From NCBI GenBank assembly GCA_029261875.1, contig JAJDAL010000036.1:1-64000 (forward strand): a DNA stretch of 64,000 nt, written 5' to 3'. The DNA comes from Deltaproteobacteria bacterium (GTDB lineage Bacteria; Myxococcota_A; UBA9160; JAJDAL01). Every line of letters begins with the position of its first letter. Position 1 is the first letter of the stretch. The notes under the pieces are model-generated. The model was not told where the DNA came from. It saw only the letters and a list, made by a program, of their open reading frames with translations, and made no database searches. A program made the position numbers and the translations under genes. Shown piece after piece: positions 16,638 through 26,052 of this stretch.

Positions 16638-18560
16638 ATGCAAAACCCGGAAACTCCGGAAACCCCTGGTGTTCACGCCCTCGATTACCTCACCGTCTTG
16701 CGACGGCGTTGGTACATCTCCGCGACCATTTTCGCGGTCGTGGTCGGGACGGCGGGTTGGATCAACTTGCGCTTACCGCCGGTCTACGAAGCGTGGACCA
16801 AGGTCACGTTCCGTCCGGCCGCCGCCAGCATGGCGTTGCCCGAACATTCGTCGCCCTTCGAGCGGGTCCTGCTTCAGAACCTTTCCTTCGAAAGCCAGAA
16901 GCACATCATCGCCAGTACGCCGGTGGTGCGTCAGATCGCCGAGCGCCTGGGGCGACTCTCGGAAGACATGACGCCGGACCAGGAACAATCGGTCTACAAC
17001 GGTGTGCGCGCGGCGCTGCGGGTCGATCGCCTGAAGGAGACCTCGATCCTCCAGATCACCACCGAGGCGTCGGATCCTCAGGTCGCCGCGCGAATGGCCG
17101 ACATCGCGGCGGAAGTCTACGTCGACATCAATCGCCAGCGCGAGCAAGAGGCGCTGTCGAACTCCCTCGATTGGCTCACCACGACGCTGGTGGACGTGAC
17201 GGGCAAGCTCCATTCCTCCGAAGAAGCGTGGCTCAACTACGCGCGTCACAACAACATCCCGATCGACAACATCAACATGTCGTCGGCCGCGTCCCGCGCC
17301 TCCCGAACGGCCGCCAATGTGGCGGCCTTCAAGGATGAATTGGCGCAGATCGACGCGGAACTCGCGAGTCTGCAGCGCCGTTACAAGCACGAGCACCCCC
17401 AGGTGGCGTCGTTGAAGCGAGAGCGCTCGCGTTTGCTCGAACAGTTGCGCGGACAGGAAAAGAACGTCGTCAACAACAATCAGAGCATCATCGAGTTGGG
17501 TGCATTGCGCGGCGAAGCCGATGTCAATCGCGGGATTCGGGATCTGCTGGTGCGCCGTCTGACGGAAACGCATCTCACGAGCGGGATTGCGGACTCTACC
17601 ATTCAGATCATCGAAGGGGCGAAGGTTCCCAAGCGACCGGTCCGTCCCAATCGCATCAAGAACATGGGCCTTGCGGTGACCGCCGCGGTGTTGCTGGCCG
17701 TCGCCTTTGCGTTCTTCGCCGATTACATGGACCAGTCCTTCAAGGGACCCGACGATGTGGAGCGCGTGCTCGGCCTGCCGACGCTCGCGACCCTCCGGCA
17801 TCTGCGTAGCGTCAAGGAGCGTTCGGATCTCCCATTCCTGTTAGGGAACGAAAAGAGTTTCGTTCGCGAGGCGGAGGCATTCCGTACCTTGCGGACGAGT
17901 CTGCGTTTCGCCTACGCGGGCGAGGATCGCCGGCTGCTGCTGGTCACCAGTGCGGGGCCCAGCGAAGGAAAGTCCACGGTGGCGATCAATCTCGCCTTCG
18001 CGATCGCCAAGGCGAATCAACGCGTGATCATCGTCGACACCGACTTCCGGCGTCCGTCGCTCCACAAAGCCTTCCGGCTCAAGAATCAGAACGGGCTCGC
18101 GGACGTGTTGGCCGGGGACATCACTCTGGAGAACGCCGTGCGGGCGAATCTCGCCGAAAATCTCGACGTGTTGCCGCGCGGATCGCGGCCGCCGAACCCG
18201 TCGGAGATCCTCGATTCCAAGAAGATGCACAACACCCTGGCGGATCTACGGGAGCGCTACGACGTGGTGATTCTCGACTCTCCGCCCATCGGCTCCGTAG
18301 TCGATGCCTCGGTGTTGGCCGCGCAAGTCGAGGGAATCATCCTCGTCATCGAGGCCGGGCGACTTCCGGCCAAGTACCTGCAGCGCGTCAAACGGCGCGT
18401 CGATCAAGTGGGTGCGCGCGTGTATGGAGTGGTGCTCAACAAGGTGCGCGCGACGGCCTCGGCGTACGGTGACTACTACTACTACTACTACTACTCCAAC
18501 TACCACTACTACGATTCGGAAGAAGAGGAAGCCGAGTCGGCAGGAATCGATCGAGGCTAG
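16638..18560 (+). CDS. Polysaccharide co-polymerase / tyrosine autokinase (Wzc-like) with polytyrosine tail
   Basis: 640 residues, start supported by AGGAG. N-terminal Wzz domain with a transmembrane helix at about 29-47, long periplasmic coiled-coil region (residues ~150-300), second helix near 345-365 following a PVRPNRIK motif, then a cytoplasmic BY-kinase domain: Walker A TSAGPSEGKSTVAIN (~436-450), Walker A' VIIVDTDFRRPS, Walker B DVVILDSPP. The C-terminal tail carries seven consecutive tyrosines and further ones, the usual autophosphorylation cluster, then an acidic EEEE stretch. By family knowledge, cycling of tail phosphorylation controls chain length and export through Wza. A second such protein is at 57714-59849. 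Confidence 0.92.
   Translation: MQNPETPETPGVHALDYLTVLRRRWYISATIFAVVVGTAGWINLRLPPVYEAWTKVTFRPAAASMALPEHSSPFERVLLQNLSFESQKHIIASTPVVRQIAERLGRLSEDMTPDQEQSVYNGVRAALRVDRLKETSILQITTEASDPQVAARMADIAAEVYVDINRQREQEALSNSLDWLTTTLVDVTGKLHSSEEAWLNYARHNNIPIDNINMSSAASRASRTAANVAAFKDELAQIDAELASLQRRYKHEHPQVASLKRERSRLLEQLRGQEKNVVNNNQSIIELGALRGEADVNRGIRDLLVRRLTETHLTSGIADSTIQIIEGAKVPKRPVRPNRIKNMGLAVTAAVLLAVAFAFFADYMDQSFKGPDDVERVLGLPTLATLRHLRSVKERSDLPFLLGNEKSFVREAEAFRTLRTSLRFAYAGEDRRLLLVTSAGPSEGKSTVAINLAFAIAKANQRVIIVDTDFRRPSLHKAFRLKNQNGLADVLAGDITLENAVRANLAENLDVLPRGSRPPNPSEILDSKKMHNTLADLRERYDVVILDSPPIGSVVDASVLAAQVEGIILVIEAGRLPAKYLQRVKRRVDQVGARVYGVVLNKVRATASAYGDYYYYYYYSNYHYYDSEEEEAESAGIDRG
18474..18494 (+). repeat. 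(TAC)7 trinucleotide repeat encoding the polytyrosine tail
   Basis: Seven perfect TAC codons in a row encode seven tyrosines near the C-terminus of the Wzc-like kinase; TAC codons continue interrupted to 18512. No TAT codon is used although it would be synonymous. A perfect triplet repeat can change copy number by replication slippage without shifting the frame, so tail tyrosine number could vary between strains. Confidence 0.9.
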
Positions 18561-18562
18561 CC

Positions 18563-19339
18563 GTGTCGATTTCGGCCGTCGTCATTACGCGCGACGAGGT
18601 ACGGAACATCGTTCCGTGCCTCGAAAGCGTGCGGTTTTGCGACGAGGTGATCGTGCTCGACTCGGGCAGCCGCGACGGAACCCGCGAGGCGGCCCGTCCG
18701 TTGGCGGATCGCGTCGAGATCGCCGACTTCGAGAACTTCGCGTCCCAGAAGAACCGCGCGGCCGATCTGGCCCGGGGCGATTGGATTCTCTCGATCGATG
18801 CGGACGAGCGCGTCACGCCCGATCTCACCCGGGAAATCCGCAACGCCACCGCGCGCAACGAGGACGGATTCACGGTCCCGCGCCTGCAGAATTTCTTTGG
18901 AACCTGGTTGCGGCACGGCGGTTTCTATCCGGACCGACAGCTGCGCCTCTACCGCCGCGGGCGAGGCCAATGGGAACGCCCGGTTCACGAGCGCGTGAAC
19001 GTTCGCGGTTGCGTCGGACACCTGACTTCGCCGCTGCTCCATTACCCGTACGCGACGCTCGAAGAGTGGGTCGAGGCCATCAACCGGCATACGACGCTCG
19101 GCGCGCAACGCATCGCCGCCACCGGAGCGGCGCCGAGTCTGCGCCGCGCGTTCACGACCGCCGCATTGCAATTCGTTCAACGCCTGCTGGTGGAACGCGC
19201 CTATCTGGACGGCGGTCCCGGCGTGATCGCGTCGGGGGTCGTGGCCTTCGAAGGCTTTCTCGTCCACGCCAAGCACTGGGTCGCCCACGCTGGAGTCCCG
19301 CGCGCGGCGGACTCCGAGGTGCCCCGTCATGCGGGCTGA
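18563..19339 (+). CDS. Glycosyltransferase family 2 (WaaE/KdtX-like)
   Basis: 258 residues, 2 bp after the kinase gene. The GT-A fold opens with ISAVVITRDEVRNI; VIVLDSGSRDGT binds the nucleotide and SIDADERVTPDL holds the metal-binding D-x-D (about residues 75-77). Length and the pattern ENFASQKNRA are typical of the WaaE branch, which adds beta-linked glucose to lipopolysaccharide core in enterobacteria; here the acceptor is unknown. It lacks transmembrane segments and overlaps the next gene by 11 bp. Confidence 0.87.
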   Translation: MSISAVVITRDEVRNIVPCLESVRFCDEVIVLDSGSRDGTREAARPLADRVEIADFENFASQKNRAADLARGDWILSIDADERVTPDLTREIRNATARNEDGFTVPRLQNFFGTWLRHGGFYPDRQLRLYRRGRGQWERPVHERVNVRGCVGHLTSPLLHYPYATLEEWVEAINRHTTLGAQRIAATGAAPSLRRAFTTAALQFVQRLLVERAYLDGGPGVIASGVVAFEGFLVHAKHWVAHAGVPRAADSEVPRHAG

Positions 19340-20456
19340 CTGGATCGTCGCCACCGCGGATTGGCCGCCCGCCCTCGGTGGCATGAGCGAATATGCGCGC
19401 GGTCTGGTCGACGGATTGAAGGCGCGCGGCGAATCGGTACACGTGCGCGTGGCACCGGGGCGGGGATCGCCGCAATTGCGCGCCGCCCGATTGCTCCCGC
19501 AACTGGTGGAGGATCGCGCGCGCACGCGGGCACCGCGGCTGCTCGCGCTGGCGTGGTCCCCGGTCGGTGTCGCGGCCTGGGCGCTGCGACGCAGCATGGG
19601 GTTGCGCTACGAGGTCGTCACCTACGGACTCGACGTACTCGAACCCTTGCGAAGTCCGAAAACGCGCAGCTGGGCCCTGCGGGTTCTGGGCGGTGCGGAT
19701 CGCGTGTGGTCCATCAGTCGCTACACGCGCGATTGCGTCGCGGCCATGGGGATCGATGAACGCAAATTGGGGTTGCTTCCTCCGGGCGTGAATTGGCAGC
19801 GCTTCGGCGCTGCGTCGATCGAGCGCTGTCGCGCCTTGCGGGACGAGTTTCGATTGGACGGCAAGCGGATCGTACTCTCGGTGGGGAGATTGGTTCGACG
19901 CAAGGGCCACGATCTCGTGCTCCGCGCGCTGCGCGATCTTCCCGACGACGTCGTGTATTGGGTGGTGGGCGATGGGCCCGAACGCGAAGCGCTCGAGGAC
20001 CTGGCGCGGGAGCTCGATGTCGCGGACCGCGTCCGCTTCGCGGGCGCGCTGGCGGCGGATGACGTGGATGCCGCCTACGGCGTGTCCCAGGTCTTTGCGC
20101 TGCCGACCCGAGAGATGCCCGAGTCGGGCGACGTCGAGGGATTCGGAATCGTCTACCTCGAAGCCAATGCTGCGGGACTGCCGGTGGTGGCGACGGCGTG
20201 CGGCGGTTGCGGCGACGCCGTCGTGGACGGCGAGAGCGGGTTGTTGATTCCCACGGAAGATCCCGCCGGACTGGCTTCCGCCCTGCGGCGCCTGCTCGAC
20301 GATCCTGAACTCGCCCGGGCCCTGGCGGCCCACGGACTCCGGCGCGCCCAACAGGAATTCGATTGGTCCCGCGTGGTGAGCCCCTTGCTCAAACGGCGCA
20401 CTACCACGGCCTCGCTCCACACCGCACTTCCGCCCCTCCACGGGGACCGGATCTAA
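19329..20456 (+). CDS. Glycosyltransferase family 4
   Basis: 375 residues. GT-B fold: N-terminal PPALGGMSEYARGLVDGL is the acceptor-domain glycine loop; C-terminal half has LSVGRLVRRKGHDLVL, WVVGDGPEREALE and the EX7E motif EGFGIVYLE (about 270-278). It would act at the cytoplasmic face on the lipid-linked repeat unit, retaining anomeric configuration as in the family. It overlaps the upstream gene by 11 bp and is followed after 2 bp by the amidotransferase. Confidence 0.9.
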   Translation: MRADWIVATADWPPALGGMSEYARGLVDGLKARGESVHVRVAPGRGSPQLRAARLLPQLVEDRARTRAPRLLALAWSPVGVAAWALRRSMGLRYEVVTYGLDVLEPLRSPKTRSWALRVLGGADRVWSISRYTRDCVAAMGIDERKLGLLPPGVNWQRFGAASIERCRALRDEFRLDGKRIVLSVGRLVRRKGHDLVLRALRDLPDDVVYWVVGDGPEREALEDLARELDVADRVRFAGALAADDVDAAYGVSQVFALPTREMPESGDVEGFGIVYLEANAAGLPVVATACGGCGDAVVDGESGLLIPTEDPAGLASALRRLLDDPELARALAAHGLRRAQQEFDWSRVVSPLLKRRTTTASLHTALPPLHGDRI

Positions 20457-20458
20457 CC

Positions 20459-22354
20459 GTGTGCGGCATAGCGGGATTCGCCGGGTATCCCACGGACACG
20501 CCCTTGAAGGCGATGACGCGGTCGTTGACCCACCGGGGGCCCGACAACGATGGCTTCTTCGTGACGTCCACGGCGAAAGGCGTCGTGGCCCTGGGCCATC
20601 GAAGACTTTCGATCGTGGATCTCGAAGCCGGAACCCAACCCCTGTCCTCCGAAGATGGGCGTGTGACGGCGGTGGTGAACGGAGAGATCTACAACCACGT
20701 CGAATTGCGGGGGAAGCTCGAGCGACTGGGCCATCGATTCGAGACGCGTTCGGATTCCGAAGTGATCGTGCACTTGTACGAAGAAGCGGGACCGGATTGC
20801 TTCGGCGAACTCGACGGGATGTACGCCATCGCGTTGTTCGACGCCCGGGAGAACCGCTTGCTCCTGGGTCGCGATCCGATCGGAAAGAAACCGCTCTATT
20901 TCGCGGTCGACGGCGAGCGCGTTCTGTTCGGATCCGAGCCGAAGGCGCTCCTGGCCGGAGGGTTCGTTCCGGCGCGCATCAGCCGGCGTGGGCTCGATCT
21001 GTATCTGCGCTTCGGCTACGTGCCGGCGCCCCACACGCTCTTCGCCGGCATCGAGTCGATTCCCGCGGGAGGTTGGTTGAGTTGGGAAGCGGGAGAAATC
21101 ACCAGAGGCTTCCACTTCGAACTCTACGACGCCATCGACCCGGACGTGCGAGAGCTCGATTTCGGTGCGGCAGTGGCGCAGACGCGCAGTCGCCTCGCGC
21201 ACGCCGTGGAGAAGCGCCTGGCGGCGGACGTCCCCGTGGGCGTCTGGTTGTCCGGCGGGATCGATTCGACGTTGATCGCGACCCTCGCCGCGCGCTCCCA
21301 CGGTGAAGGATTGCGAACCTTTACGGTCGGCCACCCGGCGGCGGATGCGAGCTTCGACGAGTGCGCGCGCGCGCGTGCAACCGCGCGCGCCATCGGTGCA
21401 TCGCACACGGAGGTTCGGGTCGAACCGGCGGTGGACGCGGTCTTCGAGCGCCTGCTCGACGTCTTCGACGAGCCCTTCGCGGACTCATCGGCGATTCCAA
21501 CCCAGTTGATCTCCGAAGTGACCGCCCAGGAGCTGAAAGTCGTATTGAGTGGCGTGGGGGGAGACGAAGGCTTCGCGGGCTATCCCCGGCACGGCGCCTT
21601 GCGCTGGGCCCAAGCCCTCGAATGGGTGCCCGCTCTGGCGCGCCGCGCGGGCGCGGGTCTCTTGCGCCCGTGGGTGCGAGAGAGCGCAGATGCCTTCAAT
21701 ACCGGCGGGCGCGTGCGGCGTTTCCTGGACGCCGCCGCGTTACCTGCGGAATCCCAATACCTGCGCTGGGTGACGCTCTTTCACGCGGATGCGCGCGCTG
21801 CCCTGCTGGGAACGCGACTCGGAAACGATTCCGATTCCCCGGCCCGGGCCACGGCCGGCGCTGTGGACTCCTTCGACTTCGCCTTTCGCCACGACGCGGG
21901 AGCCTATCTTCCGGAAGATCTTCTGCGCCTCACGGACCGGGCCAGCATGGTTCACGGCCTCGAAGTGCGCGCGCCGTTCTGCGATCCCAGCGTTCTGGGC
22001 TTCGGGTTGAGTCTGTCTCCGAAGGTGAAGCTGGCGGGCGGGTTGAAATCCGTATTGCGCGGCGTCGCCGCGGATCTGGTTCCGCCGGAGGTGCTGCGCG
22101 CGCCCAAGCGCGGATTCATGGTGCCCGTAGCGCGTTGGCTGCGCGACGAACTGGCGCCCCTCGCGGATTCGCTGCTTTCCGAACAGGCCTGCCGCAAAGG
22201 CGGGCTATTGCAGTACGCCGCCGTCCGGCCGTTGTGGGAGCAACACCGAAGCGGGCGTGCGAACCACGCGCAGCGCATCTGGGCGCTCGTTCTCCTGCAG
22301 GCGTGGCGGGCCAAACATCCGTACCTCGAGATGGAGCCCGCATGCGAATCCTGA
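20459..22354 (+). CDS. Asparagine synthase (glutamine-hydrolysing)-type amidotransferase
   Basis: 631 residues from GTG 20459. This start places Cys as residue 2 (CGIAGF), the N-terminal nucleophile that must be exposed in class II glutamine amidotransferases; the longer open frame upstream is therefore rejected. The N-terminal domain (to ~210) has LSHRGPDN-like THRGPDNDG and NGEIYNH; the C-terminal ATP-pyrophosphatase domain has SGGIDSTLIATL (PP-loop) and SGVGGDEGFAGY. In polysaccharide loci such proteins are thought to amidate a carboxyl group of a sugar acid rather than make free asparagine; that role is inferred from context. It overlaps the next gene by 13 bp. Confidence 0.87.
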   Translation: MCGIAGFAGYPTDTPLKAMTRSLTHRGPDNDGFFVTSTAKGVVALGHRRLSIVDLEAGTQPLSSEDGRVTAVVNGEIYNHVELRGKLERLGHRFETRSDSEVIVHLYEEAGPDCFGELDGMYAIALFDARENRLLLGRDPIGKKPLYFAVDGERVLFGSEPKALLAGGFVPARISRRGLDLYLRFGYVPAPHTLFAGIESIPAGGWLSWEAGEITRGFHFELYDAIDPDVRELDFGAAVAQTRSRLAHAVEKRLAADVPVGVWLSGGIDSTLIATLAARSHGEGLRTFTVGHPAADASFDECARARATARAIGASHTEVRVEPAVDAVFERLLDVFDEPFADSSAIPTQLISEVTAQELKVVLSGVGGDEGFAGYPRHGALRWAQALEWVPALARRAGAGLLRPWVRESADAFNTGGRVRRFLDAAALPAESQYLRWVTLFHADARAALLGTRLGNDSDSPARATAGAVDSFDFAFRHDAGAYLPEDLLRLTDRASMVHGLEVRAPFCDPSVLGFGLSLSPKVKLAGGLKSVLRGVAADLVPPEVLRAPKRGFMVPVARWLRDELAPLADSLLSEQACRKGGLLQYAAVRPLWEQHRSGRANHAQRIWALVLLQAWRAKHPYLEMEPACES

Positions 22355-23622
22355 TTCTCACGGAGGTCTACCACCCGGAGACCGTGGGCGGATCTGGGCG
22401 CTATGCGCGCGATCTCGCGCGTTCCCTGGCGCAGCTCGGCCACGAACCGTGGGTCCTGACGCGCAACCCCGGACTCCGATCCGCGGCGAGTGAAGAGAGC
22501 GATGGCGTTCACATCGTGCGCTACCCGGTTCCCGCCGAAGTCGTACCGTGGCTGCCCGCGGTGGAGCTCAAGAGCGCGCGGCGGGCGGCGGCGGATCTGG
22601 CCCGTCGGGTGCGCTTCGACGTGATCCACGCGCAGCAACCCATGGTGGCGACGGCCGCCCTGGGGGTCGCGGAACTCGCGCGTCTGCCGTGGGTCTACAC
22701 GTTCCAAAGCGCCTGGCACGAGGAATATCTGATCAAGACCGGTCGCCAACAGCCGGGAGAGGCACCGCGCTTCAGTGTGGCGGCGAGCGCCATGCGGCGC
22801 ATCGAAGCGCGGGTGTTGAGAAAGGTAGGGCGCGCCATCGTTCTGTCTTCCTACTCCGAGAATCGCCTCGAGGCATTACACGGTTTCCGTCGACCGATCG
22901 TGCGGATCCCCGGCGGCGTCGATCTGGATACGTTCCGTCTGGATCCGAGCCGGGGCGAAGCGCGCCAGCGTCTCGGACTTCCCGTGGATGCAGAGCTCGT
23001 TTTCTGCGCGCGAAATCTCGTCCCCCGCATGGGGCTCGAAAACCTGATCGATGCAACGGCGGCTCTGCGGGGGCGGCGTGCGAACATTCGATTGGTGATT
23101 GGCGGATCGGGCCCCTTGGCCCAAGCCCTCGAACACCGGGCGGCGAACTCGGGCTGTCCGGACGCCATCCAGTTGGCGGGTCGGATCCCGGAAGCCGAAT
23201 TGCCTTTCTACTATCGCGCCGCGGATCTCTTCGTGCTGCCCACGGTTCAATTGGAAGGTTTCGGACTGGTGACCGTGGAGTCCCTGGCTTCGGGAACGCC
23301 GGTGATCGCGACACCCGTCGGTGGAAGCGTCGACATCCTGCAGCCGTTCCACCCCCGATCCCTGACCGCGGGAATCGACAGCCGTTCCCTGGCGAACAAG
23401 ATCGAGGACTATTTCGAACAACCCAACGCCTGGCCGTCGGCGTTTGCGTGCCGCGCCTATGCGTCCGGGAATTTCGGCTGGGATTGCGTCGCTCAGGCGA
23501 CGGAGCGCGTCTACGAAGCCACCATTCTCGATGCCCTGAGAACACAACCGAGGCCCCCCCTCTCGCGATTTCGAAGGGGGGCGCATGGCGTCTCTAAACC
23601 GAAACCAACCCACGTCGCCTGA
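22342..23622 (+). CDS. Glycosyltransferase family 4
   Basis: 426 residues from ATG 22342, where the sequence starts with the GT-B first strand ILILTEVYHPETVGGSGRYA; the open frame upstream lies over the amidotransferase gene. VFCARNLVPRMGLENLIDA and the EX7E motif EGFGLVTVE mark the donor domain. Cytoplasmic, membrane-associated at most. Its 3' end overlaps the next gene by 38 bp and contains a hairpin over that gene's ribosome site. Confidence 0.9.
   Translation: MRILILTEVYHPETVGGSGRYARDLARSLAQLGHEPWVLTRNPGLRSAASEESDGVHIVRYPVPAEVVPWLPAVELKSARRAAADLARRVRFDVIHAQQPMVATAALGVAELARLPWVYTFQSAWHEEYLIKTGRQQPGEAPRFSVAASAMRRIEARVLRKVGRAIVLSSYSENRLEALHGFRRPIVRIPGGVDLDTFRLDPSRGEARQRLGLPVDAELVFCARNLVPRMGLENLIDATAALRGRRANIRLVIGGSGPLAQALEHRAANSGCPDAIQLAGRIPEAELPFYYRAADLFVLPTVQLEGFGLVTVESLASGTPVIATPVGGSVDILQPFHPRSLTAGIDSRSLANKIEDYFEQPNAWPSAFACRAYASGNFGWDCVAQATERVYEATILDALRTQPRPPLSRFRRGAHGVSKPKPTHVA
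23553..23582 (+). promoter_or_regulatory. Hairpin covering the ribosome site of the glycosyltransferase gene at 23585
   Basis: GCCCCCC (23553-23559) pairs with GGGGGGC (23576-23582); the 16-base loop contains TCGCGATTTCGA, which can add inner pairs. The right arm is the Shine-Dalgarno-like GGGGGG ending 2 bases before ATG 23585. The hairpin lies inside the upstream gene (stop at 23622), so ribosomes translating that gene would melt it. This is the layout expected for obligate translational coupling. Confidence 0.5.
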
Positions 23623-24910
23623 GGGGTCGCCCGTGCGGCGGCCTGCAGCGGACGGCTGGCGCGTTCGGCAACGGGGCAAGCAGCGCTGGCGCGCACTGGC
23701 GCGGCGTCCAGCCCCCGTCGCGCGCGTGCGGGTGCTGCACGTTCACGTGCTCCCGGCCCCCTATGGATCGGGGCTCAATACGTTTCTCTCCATGCGGTAT
23801 CTGGATCGCCGACGCTACGAACCTGCGTTGGCGTGCGCGCCGGGCGGAGCGCTCGAAGACATGGTGCGCGCCGAAGGCTTTGGTTTCCACGCGATCGAGA
23901 ACTTCGTGCGCCCCATCGATCCGCGCCGCGATAGTCGTGCGCTCGTCGAACTCGTGCGCTGCATTCGCCGGGGAAACTACGACCTGATCCACACCCACAA
24001 TTCGAAGGGCGGTTTCCTGGGACGACTGGCGGGCAAGATCACGCGTGTTCCCGTGGTCCACACGGTCCATGGCTTCGCGTTCCACGACGCGGAGTCGCGC
24101 TGGAAGCGCACGCTGTACCGCCAAGTCGAGCGACGAGCTGCGCGCTGGTGCGACGCCATGATCGCCATCTCGACGCCTTTGATCCGCTGGGCGGAACGAG
24201 AACGGGTGGCGCCGTCCGACGCGTTCGTCCGCATTCCGAGCGGAATCGAGTTGGAACATTTCAGCACGCGAGTCAATCGCGATGCGGTTCGGGACGAGCT
24301 GGGAATCAAACGCGACGAATCGATCGTGATCGAAGTCGCGAAGCTCTGGGAGGGAAAGGGCCACGAAACCCTGCTCGAGTCGTTTGCTCCGCTCGCCCGC
24401 TCCCATCCCAATGCGCGTTTGGTGTTCGCCGGAGAAGGGCCCCTCGAAGGCCGGTTGCGCGAACGCGCCGACGCCCTCGGTCTGCGGGATCGCGTGCTCT
24501 TTCTCGGTCATCGCGACGACATCGAACGCGTGCTCGCCGCATGCGACATCGCGGCGCTCCCCTCGGAATTCGAAGGCATGGGGCGCGTGGTTCTGGAAGC
24601 CATGGCGCGCGGACTCCCGGTGGTGGCGACGGACGTCGGAGGCATTCCCGATCTGGTCCGCGATGGACAGACGGGGATTCTGGTTCCGCCCCGCGATCCG
24701 AGAGCGCTGACCGGGGCATTGGGGCGTTTGCTGGACGACGCCTGCCTGCGCGAGCGCTTCGGCATCGCGGCACGCGATGCGATTCGCAGCGATCGAACGG
24801 GATTCAATGCGCGCCAGATGGCCGCGCGGATCGAGGAAGTCTATCGCGGCGTGCTTGCGCGACGGGGGCTCATGCCGAGCGGGGAGGCGGGATGGGCGCA
24901 GGTCCCGTAG
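23585..24910 (+). CDS. Glycosyltransferase family 4 with basic N-terminal extension
   Basis: 441 residues. Residues 1-48 are Arg/Pro-rich and polar and may be an extension or part of a mis-set start; the GT-B fold begins at VRVLHVHVLPAPYGSGL (~50). HTHNSKGGFLGRLAG and VHTVHGFAFHD are typical of the Bacillus/EpsD-like branch. Donor domain: EVAKLWEGKGHETLLE and EX7E motif EGMGRVVLE. It overlaps both neighbours (38 and 19 bp), so expression is coupled. Sugar specificity unknown. Confidence 0.87.
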   Translation: MASLNRNQPTSPEGSPVRRPAADGWRVRQRGKQRWRALARRPAPVARVRVLHVHVLPAPYGSGLNTFLSMRYLDRRRYEPALACAPGGALEDMVRAEGFGFHAIENFVRPIDPRRDSRALVELVRCIRRGNYDLIHTHNSKGGFLGRLAGKITRVPVVHTVHGFAFHDAESRWKRTLYRQVERRAARWCDAMIAISTPLIRWAERERVAPSDAFVRIPSGIELEHFSTRVNRDAVRDELGIKRDESIVIEVAKLWEGKGHETLLESFAPLARSHPNARLVFAGEGPLEGRLRERADALGLRDRVLFLGHRDDIERVLAACDIAALPSEFEGMGRVVLEAMARGLPVVATDVGGIPDLVRDGQTGILVPPRDPRALTGALGRLLDDACLRERFGIAARDAIRSDRTGFNARQMAARIEEVYRGVLARRGLMPSGEAGWAQVP

Positions 24911-26052
24911 CGCTGGTTTCCCTCCAGTCGGATTTTTTTGGCGGTGGGGAACACAGTCTTTGCGTACTCGCCGAGGGGCTCGTCGCGAACGACGTCGAAA
25001 CCCGCCTGGTCTGCCCGCGTGAAGGGGAACTTTCGCGCGCCATGCGCGCGCTCGGCGTGGGCGTCGCTTTCTGCCCCATGCCGAGCCTGCGTCGTGCGGG
25101 GCTGATCGAAGTGCCTTTCGCCTTGCGGACGCTGCGACGCGCCGTGGCGGGAGCGAGCCTGGTTCACATCAACGCCACGCGGCCCATGTTGCTCGCGAGC
25201 CTGGCCCGTCTCCAGAAACCGCTGGTCTTTCACGTGCGCAACACCGGGCGCGAGCCGCTGCTCGATCCCCTGCTGGGTAGCGCGGCGGATCGAATCATTT
25301 CGATTTCCGGCGCGGTGGCGCGCCGCTTCCTGCCGCGCGGCTGCGGGTCCAAGGTCCGCGTGATTCCCAATGGTGTCCAACTCGAACGTTTCCGCGGCAT
25401 CGCGCGCCGGGATGCCCGCAATGCGTTGTCGCTCCCGCAGCGCGGTCGGGTCTTCCTTTCCGCGAGTCGACTTCACGCTTCGAAAGGCCACGACTATCTC
25501 ATCGAGGCATTTTCCCAGATTCCCGACGCCACCCTGTTGTTGTTGGGCGATGGACCGGAGCGCGGCGTTCTCGAGCGCCAGGCCAGGGCGCTTGGCGAGC
25601 GGGTTCGCTTTGGGGGCCAGCAAGCCGACGTCTCGCTGGGAATGGCGGCTGCGGATGTCGTGGTCGTCCCTTCCCTCGACGAACCCTTTGGACGCGTTGC
25701 CATCGAGGCCATGGCGAGCGGCAAGCCGGTCGTGGCGAGTCGCGTCGGTGGGCTTCCGGAAATCGTCCTGCACGAAAAGACCGGGCTGCTGGTGTCGCCG
25801 GGCGATGTCGGAGCCTGGGTGCGGTCGATGCAGCGCGTGAACGAGGATGGCGAGCTGCGCCGGCGGCTGGCGCGCGCGGGAAGGCGTCGCGCACAGACGC
25901 ATTTCTCGGCCGCCGCCCATGCGAGCGCGGTGCTGGACGTGTACCGGGAATTGGCCCCCAACGCGTTTCCCGCTGGAACGCAGCGGAGACCGAGCCGCGC
26001 CAAGCGCCCGGCGATGGCTCCCGACGCTTCGCAGGTGCCGCCGTGCGCGTAA
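24892..26052 (+). CDS. Glycosyltransferase family 4
   Basis: 386 residues from ATG 24892; the longer upstream frame is out of register with the gene it would overlap. Begins VALVSLQSDFFGGGEHSLC with the GGxE glycine loop. Donor half shows FLSASRLHASKGHDYLIEA, LLLLGDGPERGVLE and the EX7E-type motif EPFGRVAIE, followed by SRVGGLPEIV. The C-terminus after residue ~365 is a short basic, Pro/Ala-rich tail. Part of the long assembly operon, overlapping the next gene by 10 bp. Confidence 0.88.
   Translation: MGAGPVALVSLQSDFFGGGEHSLCVLAEGLVANDVETRLVCPREGELSRAMRALGVGVAFCPMPSLRRAGLIEVPFALRTLRRAVAGASLVHINATRPMLLASLARLQKPLVFHVRNTGREPLLDPLLGSAADRIISISGAVARRFLPRGCGSKVRVIPNGVQLERFRGIARRDARNALSLPQRGRVFLSASRLHASKGHDYLIEAFSQIPDATLLLLGDGPERGVLERQARALGERVRFGGQQADVSLGMAAADVVVVPSLDEPFGRVAIEAMASGKPVVASRVGGLPEIVLHEKTGLLVSPGDVGAWVRSMQRVNEDGELRRRLARAGRRRAQTHFSAAAHASAVLDVYRELAPNAFPAGTQRRPSRAKRPAMAPDASQVPPCA

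Noticed and set aside
18474..18512. CRISPR or tandem-repeat array
   Set aside because: It is a coding TAC-rich stretch with no spacers.
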